A stretch of 64,000 bases of DNA from Daucus carota subsp. sativus. Taxonomy: Eukaryota; Streptophyta; Magnoliopsida; Apiales; Apiaceae. Shown one piece after another: positions 22,595 to 35,110 of the stretch (position 1 is the first letter of the stretch; the number at the start of each line of letters is the position of its first letter). The notes beneath the pieces are model-generated. The model saw only the letters and a list, made by a program, of their open reading frames with translations. It ran no database searches and was not told the origin of the DNA. The translations under genes were made by a program, and so were the position numbers. The stretch is taken from positions 31,668,610 to 31,732,609 of the forward strand of contig NC_030382.2 in the NCBI RefSeq assembly GCF_001625215.2. Direction: 5' to 3'.

Positions 22595-23460
22595 TAAATG
22601 CTCAAATACAAACCAATTTTAAAATACAAACTACAAACCATATATAAAAATAACATAACTCTGTGCATACACGGTAGTTCATTCTCTTATTTTTTTTTAC
22701 TCAGATCTACCCTCTCTCTCTTTCTTCTCGTCTCTCTCACCTCCGTATTTCTCTCAATTTGTCACGCTGTAAATCAATATAGCTTGTTACAACTGGATTA
22801 TGTTCCCATCGAGATAGATACACAAATATAGATATAATTTAGTGATGAAGCTGTGGTGCTTTTGGGTTTGATGATGCTACGTTTTGGTAGTGGTGATGTT
22901 GGTGATGAGGTGTCAACGATGGTGGTGCAATGGTAGTGGCAAAGGCTGTGCTATTCCATTCAGTCCCGTCAGAGAACAAAGTTGCTGCAGAATTCAGGAT
23001 TTTCTAATATATACTTTAGTGATTTTCGCTTTTCCAATTAGTGATTTGTATTGTATATATTAGTGATTATCACTTTACAAATTAGTGAAACAACAAATAC
23101 TGAACAGAACCTAGTGATAGTGAGAATGGGATGGAGATGTGGTTTCAGACGACGGAGGTAACGGTGGTGAAGGTGGAGATGGAGGTTTAGGGGACGATGG
23201 AATGGATTTGATGGTGATAGAACATAGAAATAATGGAGGTGGACACGGAGAGGTGGTTACGGAGAAGCGGCATGGAGGTGGAGGTGGTGATGATGGAGAT
23301 GACGATGGAAGCGGAGCTCAAGGAGGTGGAGGCGGAGGTGGGATTGGTGGAGACGGGGTTGGTAGAGTTTAGTGACACTAAGCACTGCAAAGCATTGAAT
23401 ATTATTGTCATAATCATTGGTTTGTATGTTTGTACCATAAGGAGTTTGTACTGGAGCAGG

Positions 23461-23540
<80 letters not shown>
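22593..23540. mobile_element. Second (TA)n-bounded element, adjacent
   Basis: The 872-bp core (22593-23464) starts immediately after the (TA)n that closes copy A and ends against another (TA)n (23465-23540). The ends are inverted: GGTAAATGCTCAAATACAAAC on the left; GGGTCCTGCTCCAGTACAAAC as the reverse complement of the right. The interior from 22850 to 23380 is strikingly GGTGG/GATGG-rich, so glycine- or methionine-rich open frames appear in several frames; these look like composition artefacts. No transposase was seen. Confidence 0.6.
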
Positions 23541-23545
<5 letters not shown>

Positions 23546-24099
23546 TAGAATGTTAAAATATTTATTCTTACATGTTATAATTTAAGGAAATTAATCGGTT
23601 CACCAAACTCGACTGACTGAACTTTTCATGTTTCGACTTTATTGTTATAATAATATATAGTATAGTATAGATTTATAATATTAATTTTAAAGTGAGATCA
23701 TTAGAGTATTTAAAAATAATGTTAATGTATTTAGGTTGAAAAATATCACAAGTTATTCATTAATAATTATATATAACGATATTATATTTTTATATATATG
23801 TCGTCCGTGTTAATTATAGAAGATCTGTTTTTACTTTTTAGTTAGAATTAATATCTAAAAAAGATAATCAGTTTTAATTAAAAAGGTAATTATTATTTTG
23901 CTTGATGTTATTTTAGAAGATTGCAAAATATATATGTTCATAACATGAGGCCTCTAAAGTCAAAACTCAGTTTTTGCAACAGAATCCTATAAACATTGCA
24001 CTATCCATGAAATAACCGTGTGGTCAATTGTGAAACTACTGTTTTCAAAGGAGATGCAGGTTGGATTGCTCAAGAAACCATCATCTTTATTTTTAATTT

Positions 24100-24262
24100 T
24101 TCAGATGTATTCAGTTAGTTAAGCATTCCGGAAAAAAAGAGCTAATTATTTAGTTCATTTATTTATTATTTAACTTGGTTGCATGATCAGTTGGGGGTTT
24201 GTCCCGATTGAGTCTCTTTCAAAATTAATGAAATCCACTCTAAATTTTGACCAAAAAAACCC
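24100..24262 (+). mobile_element. Possible retroelement (LINE-like) 3' tail
   Basis: The sequence ends TTAATGAAATCCACTC...GACCAAAAAAA, a form resembling 3' ends of plant non-LTR elements. No reverse transcriptase sequence precedes it, so this is a weak call. Confidence 0.2.
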
Positions 24263-24729
24263 ATTATAATTTCTTTTTGACGCGTCTTATCCAATTCTTT
24301 ACATTTTAAAACTTACCAAATATATTTATGAGTCTCACCGCTTCCCCACTTTTCTTCCATTTTCATATACTTTTACTGCGCTATCATCACATATAAACAC
24401 TTGAAATTCCGGCATATCTAACATCCTAAAACATTGAATCACAGCAAAATACATCGACAAACACATCAAGCACTCAAAACGAAAGATAAACAAAACTTAA
24501 GTAAAGTAAATTAAGAAAAAAAGTTATCAGGAAAAGATTTTATCAAATAAAAAATCTAATCTCAAAAGATAGAAATCATTATCTCAAACAAATTATTATT
24601 GAAAAAGAATAATAACAAAGCCAAGATTAAAACTGATTTGAAATTTTTCATCGATTTTCACCCGTAGAAGCCTTTGGGACTGGTTTTTCTCCCGACCGAT
24701 TAAAAAACAAGGACACTTTCGTAAACAAT

Positions 24730-24868
24730 GGTGGTGTTTGTTTGGAAGAAGCGGAATCTGCTTCTGACTTCTGTTTTTCTTGATCCGTTTGTGTAAAAAA
24801 GTAGAAGCACTTTTAAGAAGCTGAAAATGTTAGCTTCTCTCTCACAGCTACTGCTTCTTTTCCAAACA
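24730..24868. mobile_element. Possible hAT-type MITE
   Basis: GTGTTTGTTTGGAAGAAGC on the left and GCTTCTTTTCCAAACAC on the right form inverted ends, and the interior has further GAAGC/GCTTC pairs, giving a potential hairpin of about 140 bp. A target duplication was not resolved. Confidence 0.45.
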
Positions 24869-25049
24869 CTTTATTAACTTATTTACTTCTCATTTTTACT
24901 CCACCTCTTTACTATAAGCAAGAAGTCATTTATTTTAAGTTAACCCAAACCGCCCCAATATACAGAACACTCTTTCGTATCATCATTTCCTCACCCGAAA
25001 AGGTGAGGATGACACTTGATGAAAATTATTATTGGAGCTATTTTTATAT

Positions 25050-25241
25050 GGGTTTGTCTGGTGTGTGCACATGGGCACATGCTAAGTACGGAAACTCATA
25101 AATTTGGTGTGTTTTCATTGGTGTGGTTGGTGTGAATGCAGGGGACCCATCATTATTAAAAGGGTATTAGCCAATCAAAACAAAAAAAACTATCAAATTT
25201 TGTGCTTATTGTGTGCTCATGGGCACACCATAGAAAAACCG
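25050..25241. mobile_element. Mutator-type MITE in LEA promoter, 9-bp target duplication
   Basis: The 192-bp element is flanked by TTTTTATAT at 25041-25049 and at 25242-25250. The ends are inverted: GGGTTTGTCTGGTGTGTGC and, reverse-complemented, CGGTTTTTCTATGGTGTGC; both continue into CCATG/CATGGGCAC words. It lies 310-500 bases upstream of the LEA start codon. Confidence 0.75.
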
Positions 25242-25324
25242 TTTTTATATTCATTTGCAGGTGTCCACTTAAATTTGAAGATATCATATAGTAAAACTCA
25301 CATAGCTGCATGTTAGACACGTAG

Positions 25325-25336
25325 CATGCACGTGGC
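25325..25336. promoter_or_regulatory. Overlapping RY motif and ABRE (G-box)
   Basis: CATGCA (25325-25330) overlaps CACGTGGC (25329-25336). The second is a strong abscisic-acid response element bound by bZIP factors; the first is a core RY motif bound by B3 factors such as ABI3/FUS3. A further ACGT core (ACACGTAG) lies just upstream at about 25317. The pair sits roughly 80 bases before the TATA box, as expected for a seed or stress LEA gene. Confidence 0.7.
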
Positions 25337-25411
25337 AGCCCTCCATCGCTCCAACCTAATAATACAAACAGGTCATTCAGATAGAAAACGTATTTTATTA
25401 CAAGCCTATCT

Positions 25412-25420
25412 TTATATATA
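25412..25420 (+). promoter_or_regulatory. TATA box of LEA gene
   Basis: TTATATATA lies about 130 bases before the LEA start codon and is the only TATA-like run in the proximal promoter. Transcription would begin near 25445-25450. Confidence 0.6.
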
Positions 25421-25550
25421 GGTGTCACTCTGCTGTATTTTACATACTTGTATTTATCTCAATCTGTTCTTTTCATCTTTACAATTTTTTCGCTAAATCT
25501 TAATTTGTGTTTGTTTGGCAAGAGTGCTGTGAAAGGAAGCAAGTAAAGGG

Positions 25551-26260
25551 ATGCGTTCAGTGAAGGAGAAGGTGAGTAACGCAGCTAGTGCTGCCCAGGA
25601 GCATGTCGACATCTACAAAGCCCATGTTCAAGAAAAGGTAACTAATCATCCGTAAGGTTGGTCTAAAAGTCGATAATTAATCATAATTAATCACTGATTA
25701 ATTCTTATCTCGTGATTAATCACAGATTAATCAGCTCAATCAATTTTATTAATCCCCGATCAATCCTTATTATGTTACTGCGGTTATTACATGACTTGGG
25801 TGATTAAGTCCGATTCTCGTTTTTTACACACTGTCTATAAATATTGTTTATGTATATTGATAAAGTAGTAGAGAAGTGATGAAGTGAATTTGATTGAGTG
25901 CAGGCAGAGAAAGCGACAGCAAGAACAACGGAGGAGAAAGTGATAGCTCATGAGAAAATGAAAGCAAAAGAAGCTGAAGCCAAGATGAAGTTGCATGAGG
26001 CCAAAGCAGAACACGCAGCAGAGAAGCTCTATGGCAAGCACAACCTTCATCACCATGATCCGGTTCTTGCGGGAACCACCGGCCACGTGCCGGTTGGGAC
26101 CGCGGTGGCCCCGGGCCACACTGGGCATCACTTGCCTGGACAAGGCCACCAGCACCACCAGCATCAGCAGCCTGTTGGAACGGTGGTGCCGGGTGCTGGG
26201 GTGGCGGCTCCTACATACCCGCTTGGTGGGAACCCTCCTGGACATAATAATTATATCTAG
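25551..26260 (+). CDS. Group-4 LEA protein (LEA_1 family)
   Basis: Two exons (25551-25637 and 25904-26260, GT-AG, phase 0) give 147 aa. Residues 1-80 are a highly charged, Ala/Lys/Glu-rich amphipathic segment (MRSVKEKVSNAASAAQEH, then EKATARTTEEK and HEKMKAKEAEAK), the conserved LEA_1 region. The C-terminal half is Gly/His/Pro/Gln-rich and expected to be disordered, with several His runs. The family accumulates in maturing seeds and under water deficit, where it protects enzymes and membranes; it is mostly cytosolic. The start ATG is the first in frame and gives the canonical N-terminus. An AATAAA signal lies at 26402. The promoter carries an ABRE/RY pair and a MITE. Closest known relatives are the Arabidopsis LEA4 group (LEA4-5 type); the exact orthologue is not claimed. 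Confidence 0.93.
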
Positions 26261-26401
26261 ACCCTGGATGAAAGAGTCTTCTGTTAGGGGTGTAGTCTAG
26301 AATTTTGATTTGCGATGCATGTTTGTTTGTTTTACTTCTTGACTGCTTGATTGGTGTGGTGTGAAATTTTATCAATGAAAGGTGGTTGTTTGTGAGTTGT
26401 C

Positions 26402-26407
26402 AATAAA
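26402..26407 (+). terminator. Poly(A) signal of LEA gene
   Basis: AATAAA about 140 bases after the LEA stop codon. Confidence 0.5.
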
Positions 26408-26419
26408 ATTAATATTCAA

Positions 26420-28790
26420 GAGACTGGAATAAGTCCTGAGGCGATTTGCCGTACAATTTAAGCACGATAAGGACGCTAATGAAACTCATAATTAAAGATC
26501 TAACTGGCACAAAAATGATATATGAACCAGAAGAATCCAAGATTCACACAACCTCGCAAGGACAAGGGAAAGCATAAACATTTCGCATTTTTTTTCATCC
26601 AATGAACTAGCAAAGCAAGCAAACCACCATATCAATTATTTTGAGTTGAGAGTTGGTTAGGATTTTAATCATCATCATTTCTTCACTTTCCGAATGTTCA
26701 TCTCTTCAATAATTAAGCCTCCTTAATTCACTATTCCGTCGTATCTTTTATTTAATTACTGGTTTTCCAATAAATTTAGATCTGATTTTTTGCGTGAGAT
26801 TGTCTTGGCTGAGATCTTAAATATATCTTGTTATCGAATCAGTGTTTGTTGAGTGTTATCTTGTTTGATAGTACTTATTTGTGTATCTTAATTTAGATTC
26901 TTGATAGTTCTGCTGAGGAAATTTTATATTGTATAGAATGTGCACAAGACTCGTGTCGCAAGAGCTGGTCCTCGACAAAAAAAAAATCTAATATCAGTTT
27001 CATCAACTGATAGTCGAATATTGGACACGTTGGAATTCAAAATTTAACTCTACTAAATTCTGTCCTCAATTTCTTTTTCTTTTTTTGATCAGGGTCCTCA
27101 ATTTCAAATATATAATCATAAAATATTATATCATTTATTTTGGTCAATAATTTTACTCGTATCACTTTTCTATCATTTTCTCAAGTTAAGTTTGAAAAAT
27201 TGATACAATGTTCTAATTGATAATCAAATATATTTCTTACTCCTCTTTTCTGAGAATTGGTAACCCTTTTTTGAAAAAAAAGTTGAAATAATTAATATGC
27301 GATATTTATATCAAGCATACGTATTTTAGGATATACATTTGAAGAATGTGTAGCTTTTTTGATAAAAAGGAATCAATTCATTAATTAAAAGCCATACGGC
27401 ATCTACAAATATAATCGAAATTAGACAGACGCGGAAGAATATCGCTATTGAATCCATCCTTCTTGTAGAGGCAACTGAGCGATTTGAAGATGATGAATAT
27501 ATACACTTGTTTCATTGTTTCCATCTGATTGGTTTTCACCTGACTGTTCTGACAATTGACCATAAATGCGATTTCATAATAACCTTCAAAGCTGAATCAA
27601 ACTCATAAAAATCATGCCGATCTATAGCCTCGATCATTAAGAACATCAAATCATTAAGAACATCAAAACACACCAAAACAAAACAAATCAACTCTCACAA
27701 GAAGGAGAGACTAACAAAACCCAAATAAATTGGGAACTTATTGAATGGAAAATAATATTGCAAAACAGGAAAATAGAAAAAGAAATTGGAGCTTTCACCC
27801 GTGAAAATTGATGAAAGCCCCCTCAAAAATCGTTAATGGAGGCTAGGGTTTAGAGAGGGAGAGGGGAGGAGGGAGGCGCTTTTGTTGGTGTTGAAGAATG
27901 TGTATCTTAATCATATATTTGATCATTTACACGAAAAATAATATTTTTATTAAAAATAAGTAAAAAGTGATAATTATTCTTTTCTCCGTTAAGTTTATAT
28001 GATATGATATTTTTTAAAGTAAGTTGAAAGAAAAAATCGCACACTTTTATTTTGAAATCAAAAGAAAAATAAAATTCAACACAATTTTTGTGGTGTTAGG
28101 AAAATTTCTATTCTAAAAATCTCCGATTGAAGTGATTAATCCCCATTAATCTCCTACAAGATGACCGGTCGATTGATTTTTGAAATCCGGTTAATTCCTA
28201 TAAGTTTTTCCAAATCAAAATATATATACTAAATTATTAAAATTAAAATACTGTAATCTTTAAATTGAACCATTATAAAATTTATGATATAGTAAATATA
28301 TATTTGTTAATAAATAATCAATATAATAATTATTAAATATTAAATGATATCTAATACGTAGGATTGTCGATTGTCGTTTCGATTAATTCTTTCGATTAAT
28401 CCCAACTCGACTAATTAGGTCCGATCCGAGAAAGAGAAAAAAACCGATACTACCTCTATCCCAAATTAGATGTCCTCGTTGATTTTGGGCACGTAACTTT
28501 AGGTGCATTGACCATCTACTTTCGAAATTTATTTTTTTATTTTTTCTTTTATAAATGAAAATTTCATATTTTAATTTTTATTTGCAAAAATAAAATTTTA
28601 AAAATAAATCACGTATAATGAACCTGCAAGCGTTGAATCAAGAGGCATTGAGCCAAGTGAGATGACTTGAAAACATATTTGCATCATCATCATCACCTCT
28701 CGTTGATTTGTAAAATTCAAGGAATACCTACAATGTTATACATACAATTACGAAGCTGATTGAATCCTCCCATCCAATCTGATCTCTTCT
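26420..28790. other. Spacer between LEA and AP-2 mu genes
   Basis: No gene recognised. The minus strand of about 27360-27830 ends in ATTAATGAATTGATTCCTTT...ATCAAAAAA, resembling a retroelement 3' tail. A plus-strand segment to about 26990 also ends in a short A-run. Near 28451 the sequence CTACCTCTATCCCAAATTAG resembles one end of a Stowaway-like MITE whose other end was not found. The promoter of AP-2 mu should lie in the last few hundred bases. Confidence 0.35.
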
Positions 28791-28801
28791 CTCAGAAGGA
28801 A

Positions 28802-31800
28802 ATGCCAGTCTCTGCTTCCGCTATTTACTTTCTCAATCTCCGCGGCGATGTGCTCATCAATCGTCTCTACCGAGACGACGTCGGGTCCGTACACAAATCA
28901 ATTAATTCTTTGTTCTTGTTTACACATATGACATAAATGAATGAATGAGTTAATTGGTTTCAGGGGAAACATGGTGGATGCGTTTCGGTTGCATATAATG
29001 CAGACAAAAGAGCTGGGGAGCTGCCCTGTGCGTCAGATTGGAGGCTGCTCATTTCTGTACATGAGAATTAGCAATGTCTACATTGTCATTGTTGTCAGCA
29101 CCAATGCTAATGTTGCTTCCGCCTTCAAGTTTGTTGTCGAGGTAGCTCTTTATACTATTTACGCTATTACACGATTGATTAGGGAAAGCTACAATAACAT
29201 TTCTGTGGTTTGTGCTGAATGCTAAAGCAGTTGTTATGTTTATAATTGTTTTCGTTTCGCTATTCTGTCGAGTAGAATGTAGAAAGTGACAAAAGATAAA
29301 GAAGATAAGGGGTTCGGAGACGAATTTAGATAACTAGGACATACACGGCAAAAGGCCAAGAGGGAAGTATTACAAGATAGATAGAGGAATGATGAGTTGA
29401 GATCAAAGACTCACTAGGAGAACTTATGGGACATAGTATGACACAGAAAGTAAATGGTGGATACATGTATTAATTTGTGTCTTACAGAATGGTGGTCTTT
29501 TAGGGAAGATAACAGTAACTCTCTGATTGTATATTACATAGTGCTTATAGTTAATATGATTTTAAATTTGTCAAAAATTTGTTATTTTAGGTTCTTATTG
29601 TGGTGAAATATCTTGTTTTTGTAGGCCATCAGTTTCAGATGAGATAAAACGAAGTCCATTTTATTTTGACATATAGAAATTTATGTATGTGCAGGCAGTC
29701 GCATTGTTCAAATCATACTTTGGAGGAGCATTTGACGAGGATGCCATCCGAAACAATTTTGTTCTCATCTACGAGCTGTTGGATGGTATGTTCATTCGGA
29801 GAATATATCTCTTTTTTTATTTTAAATTATTTCCTGTGATTTGTATATATTTCATAGGCTATTTGTGGGTGCATGTGAGCCATTATTGTATAGGATGGTC
29901 CTTTTCAGTTTTCTACAGTAATGAGGCATTATGCCTTGCATATTATTTTCTCTGCATTGGCTTCATTTCTTTCGTGCTATGGTGTTTATAGATCCTCTCC
30001 TGTCTAAGAGTTCAGATGTTGAGACTAAATTGTTTAGATTAAGTTCCTTTGTGGCATGTGAGCTCGTACAATATGTTTGAGCTCGTATAATATGTTTATC
30101 GTTCCCTTTTAGAATCTGCACAAGAAATAAATTGCAGCACAGAGAATAAGGAGTACCGAAGTGGTAGCAAAGGTGCTCCAAGTGCAATATAAATTATATC
30201 AATTACCAAAAAACCAACAAGTAGTAATTTTAATATTTAACTCACAGCTTTTTGACATAGTGTTGTTTGTTGCTTTGTGTGTTAATGTGTTTAGCATGCA
30301 TATTAGTGGGGATGGATATTAGGATATATATCACCTTGTATATTATTCGTGGCAGTTGATATCAATAAAAAGAAGTTTTCCTCTTTCTTTCTATCTTTTG
30401 TATTGTCATTGAATACTCTCTCTGGAACTTCCATAGTTCTTTCCAAGTTTCCTATTTCCCTCTTCAATTTGTCTAAGCTTCTGGGTTTACAGTGTAGGAA
30501 AGAATTAAGGGTAACCGAGACTGTTTTCGTGCAGCCGTCGTCTGCACTTTACCATATGCGTCATATTTAATATATACAAATATAATGCAGAGATTATGGA
30601 TTTTGGTTACCCTCAAAATCTTTCTCCTGAGATGTTAAAGCTTTACATAACCCAGCAAGGTGTTCGTTCACCATTCTCGTCCAAGGTATTTCTGTATTTT
30701 AGTGTGTTTTTGTTCATTAGAATGCTATGGACTATATATTGAGATCATATAAGCTAAAGTTTCCTATGGACTTCTTTCTGCATATTACTGATTACTTAAA
30801 CAGCCTAAAGAAAAAATTGTCCCAAATGCGACTTTACAAGTTACCGGTGCTGTTGGTTGGCGGAGAGAAGGTCTTGTGTACAAAAAGAATGAGGTAATTC
30901 ATATTTTTAGCCTGCGGCTCCCTTTTATCTTTAACGAGGATTGCCTGTATCTCGATTTTAACCCTCGGTTGCTGGCAGGTGTTTCTGGATATTGTGGAAA
31001 GTGTAAACCTTCTAATGTCTTCAAAAGGTAAACTGAATATTGGAGATTGTTTTTTATGATTTGCATCATTTTGTTGACTCGACAATTTGGCAATGTAGGT
31101 AGTGTACTGAGCTGTGATGTAACTGGAAAAATTCTTATGAAGTGCTTTCTTTCTGGAATGCCTGATTTAAAGTTGGGCTTAAATGATAAAATTGGTCTAG
31201 AGAAAGAATCACAACTTAAGTCACGACCAGCTAAAAGGTAGCTTTTGTACTGTAATTGCTCTTATGCTCATTGACTAAATCATGCTTTAGCAATACCTTT
31301 TTCTGATCGTTTTATACTTCATCTCTTTTTCTAACCCAATTCATCACTTTGATACACCTGCAGCGGAAAAACTATTGAACTGGACGATGTTACTTTTCAT
31401 CAATGTGTAAATTTAACAAGGTTCAACACAGAGAAAACTGTCAGTTTTGTCCCCCCTGATGGTGAATTTGAACTAATGAAGTAAGCATGGGAGTACACTC
31501 TCACTTATATGTCTTTTTATTTTTAAGTGTTAAGTAGTTAATTTGAGCTCTCTCTAGTTTAGTACCCCCTCACTTCTACAATGTATGCAATCAAAGTTTT
31601 CTTTACTGTTATACGTCCTACCTCTGTTTTATAAAAGTCTTTCATTAAAATAGTAATATTCCATTTGTTAAAAAAGTATCAGTATTACCTTGAAGGTACT
31701 TCAACTTGGACCTAAATAACTTGTAATTTGTCCTTGGGATGTCCTTTGTGTAATATTCCATTAGTGTATTGTAAATGAAGTACTTTCTTTTCAAACATCA

Positions 31801-33406
31801 ACTAATATATAACATATATCTCATATATTTTAGCCCTGTAAATAAATATTTTATTTTCTTGCGCACAAATTAAGGGCCCCTTGTACTATAGACCAATACT
31901 TCTGTAATTCTCTGCTGTGTACTGAGATCATGTACTTCTGCAAATATGTGTTATACTGCTGCCATGTGTTCTGGGTTAATTCTCTTGGTGTTTGTGCAAC
32001 TCTTTGCATGGCTATATTCTTCTTAAATATCTTTTCATTTCTCTGGCAAATAGGTATCGCATTACTGAGGGTGTAAATCTTCCCTTCAGAGTGTTGCCCA
32101 CTATTAAGGAACTGGGCCAGGCCCGCGTGGAAGTAAATGTCAAGGTCTGTTTTTGGAGTTCATATCCCGTACAGTATATTTATTAATTTATCAATTCTCA
32201 TAAAGTCGGTTTTCAGGTAAAGAGCGCTTTTGGGGCTAAAATGTTTGCACTTGGCGTAGTCATCAAGATCCCAGTACCAAAACAAACAGCAAAAACAAGT
32301 TTCCAGGTCACGTCAGGTCGAGTTAAATACAATGCCGCCATCAATTGTTTGGTCTGGAAGTAAGTGCATGACTTTGTTTGTTGAATATGGCATTAGATGC
32401 TATCTTTTGTTCTAAACAATCATGCAAAACTACCCTGAAAGATACACGATTTAGCAAGTTAAATCAAGCGATCACTTTAAGATACAAGGAAGGCGTAGAT
32501 ATAATTATTTGTGTTCGTATTATTCTATTCTAACATATATGCACATATAGTGACTGTGTATTTAAAGGTTTTTTGCCTTTTAAAAATGTTACCCACTTAC
32601 CCGGATGTAAGATACCCAAGAAAAACTTCTTACTTTTACCATTTTGGTAATATGCTAGGGAGAATAATCTATCCTCAGAAATAAGGGTTTTATAAAAATT
32701 TGTTAGTTTGTTCTATCTTGTTTCACATTTTCAATATCAATTCTGTGGTATCTCAACAATATTTGCAGGATACGGAAATTTCCTGGTCAAACTGAGCCAA
32801 CCTTGAGTGCTGAAGTCGAATTAATTTCCACCATTTCAGAAAAGAAGTCTTGGACCAGACCACCAATACAAATGGAATTTCAGGTTACTGTACAGTTGTC
32901 TGATCTTTAAGAACATATATTTGACTGCACATAGAAATGTATAGTGAAGTATTTAATAGCAGTAGCAGATGAGCAAATAGATAGGATGCAATTTATCAAC
33001 AAAAAAAACACTCAATATATGTACTTGTTTAGTCATTATATTGCAGAACCTTGATTTTTTGTTTGAAACTTCAAAATTTTCATCAGTTGAAGATCTTGAT
33101 ATCGGTCTTCTTCATTGATTTCATGATACAAGGAAGTTTCAGATGATGTACGATCTATAGTCATTACTTGACAATTCAAAGGTGGTCTGATAACACTATT
33201 TTTACAGGTTCCAATGTTCACAGCATCTGGATTACGTGTCCGTTTTCTTAAGGTATGTGGTTAAGTGATCCATCTGAAAACTTGTTTTTTTGAACTGCTA
33301 CAACTCAACTATTATGTCTGTGCAGGTCTGGGAGAAGAGTGGATACAACACAGTTGAGTGGGTTCGTTACATTACCAAAGCCGGTTCTTATGAAATAAGG
33401 TGCTAG
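28802..33406 (+). CDS. AP2M: AP-2 clathrin adaptor complex mu subunit
   Basis: Thirteen exons, all GT-AG and in phase, give 438 aa, the usual length of plant AP2M: 28802-28884, 28964-29141, 29695-29785, 30591-30685, 30804-30893, 30979-31027, 31099-31237, 31364-31480, 32054-32144, 32217-32359, 32769-32883, 33208-33252 and 33326-33406. The N-terminal longin domain (1-140) binds the alpha/beta2 core; the C-terminal mu-homology domain (about 165-437) reads YxxPhi sorting signals in cargo at the plasma membrane for clathrin-mediated endocytosis. The phosphorylated Thr of animal mu2 aligns with Thr163 in [10 protein letters not shown]. Asp183 (VFLD) and Trp424 (EWVRYI) align with the cargo-pocket Asp and Trp of animal mu2. 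The protein ends in SYEIRC, as expected. No lesion was seen. Confidence 0.97.
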
Positions 33407-34549
33407 GGAGGACATAGATACATATATTAGTTTCTTGGAAGTTCCTGTAAATGGATTGGAGTAACATATTCAAGCTAGCCACCTTCATAAAAACGGATAT
33501 CATACTTATAGCCTGAAGTGATGCCGAGTTACTTTTAATAGATGCAACTAATCTTTCTTTCTGTATCAAGTTGTAGATGTCTCTGGTAGAAAGGATAATG
33601 TCAATAATACTATATGTTGTCAATAGTCAGATGTTGTGAATTTGGCTTGACATCTTTGTTATCATCTCCACATCAGCACTGGGATTCTGGCATGGAACCA
33701 TTTCACAAGTCCTGGTATGGTTTATTTTTTTGATAACACAACACATTCAGGCAACCACTTCAACTTGAAAGAAATCTAACGGGGTGGAATGCAGTGGAAT
33801 TTTGCAATATATTGCATGAAAACTTTAGGACTTGCATTGTCTATTCTAACGCTCTGTAATCAAGTCTCTAATCAATATTGAGCAATATGATACAAGGTTC
33901 TACTTATGCTCGTATAGCTCGTGATACAAGAAGAACGTTGGAATACTTGGTAATGATTGGTCACAGTCTGTTTTGTGTTTTGGCAATACAGCATCGGTTA
34001 GGTTCTTTATCATGTTTGTTTTCCTCAATCCATCTGTACATTTTAGGTTCTGTTTGTTTTTTCTTGATCCTGTCTCATTAATCCTCTTTTTCTTTGTCTG
34101 CTTAGCAACTTATGCTCCAAAATAAAGATTTATTTGTAAGACTGTTCTAATTTCTTGATATGAGGTTCCTACTTCTTCCTAGCATACTGGGCAATAATAT
34201 TCTGTTTTGAGCTTCTTTTCTAGTATACTCTATCATTCTGGACCAGAAATTATATGTTCATATCTGGAGGAATGGCTCCACCTCATCATGTTTTCCTTCT
34301 ACATATGATATACTCATATACAGGAGCAACTCCTGTACAGGTAGGTCATCATAGGCAGTTTCCAGTAGCAACGGGAAAAAACCAAAATCTGGAGTTTCTC
34401 CGACACCGCCTCCAAGCTCCAAGCATGTTAAGTTTTAGCGCCTAAACATACAGGACCTCATAATTATGATATACTATCTCAAGATCATTCACAGCAGATA
34501 ACACACCTTCCTCAGCTGCTCTACGACGTCACTTGGCAGCTGGAGGAGT
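33407..34549. other. AP2M downstream region
   Basis: Holds the AP2M 3' untranslated region and then low-complexity spacer. A short open stretch (34254-34445) has no recognised domain; its composition and the copia relic that follows make decayed mobile DNA more likely than a gene. Confidence 0.35.
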
Positions 34550-35110
34550 TGGTTAGAAACAGATTCTGTTAGTCTGCTACAGAGTGGGAGTAGAATCTTC
34601 CAACTATTATCCATCTTATCTAATAACATAAACTAGCTATTGTACAGTTTAGAGTTTTCAATTCACAAGATACAGAACATAAGAAATGTTTTAGTTGATT
34701 AGTCAAAGTATTGCATCTTCTTCTTTGTTTTAGCCTTTCTGCACATTCATTAACAGTTATGAAGATTATCATGGTATCAGAGCAGAAATCAACGATGAAT
34801 TGCTCATTCCAGTTGGTTTCTTTATCTTTTCTTGCTGTTGATGGAGCTATTTTGTGTTCGTGATTTTTGTGTCAATCGATCATTTTGTGCTCTCCATGTC
34901 CATCAATCGCCATTGTGATCTCTCTCGCACGCATTACCTCGCAATCTTGCTCACTTGTTCTTGATGGCTGCAACTAATCAAACTATCTCTGCTCTTGATT
35001 TTATCTGCTAAGAACAAATTGAAATTTGTTGATGGCACTTTAGCCAGGCCTGCAATCAATACACCTGACTGGTAAGCCTGGGCATCATATAATTTTTGGT
35101 ACAGGATCTC
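34550..35110 (+). mobile_element. Ty1-copia retrotransposon relic (LTR end, primer site, broken gag start)
   Basis: TGGTATCAGAGC at 34772-34783 is the canonical plant copia primer-binding site complementary to initiator tRNA-Met. Just upstream, 34550-34771 begins TGG and ends in CA, as an LTR would. Downstream from 34964 are fragments of a gag-type N-terminus (MAATNQTIS, then KLKFVDGTLARP) broken by an in-frame stop, a frameshift and another stop. No protease, integrase or reverse transcriptase and no second LTR were found, so it is a dead 5' fragment. Confidence 0.6.

Noticed and set aside
23139..23372. Gly-rich protein (GGGGGDDGDDD type)
   Set aside because: All three frames of this GGTGG-rich tract are open or nearly so. 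It lies within a (TA)n-bounded element, and no leader, TATA box or splice context supports a gene.
25835..26245. 136-codon minus-strand frame opposite the LEA gene
   Set aside because: It is a shadow of the low-complexity LEA exon 2; the plus-strand reading matches a known family.
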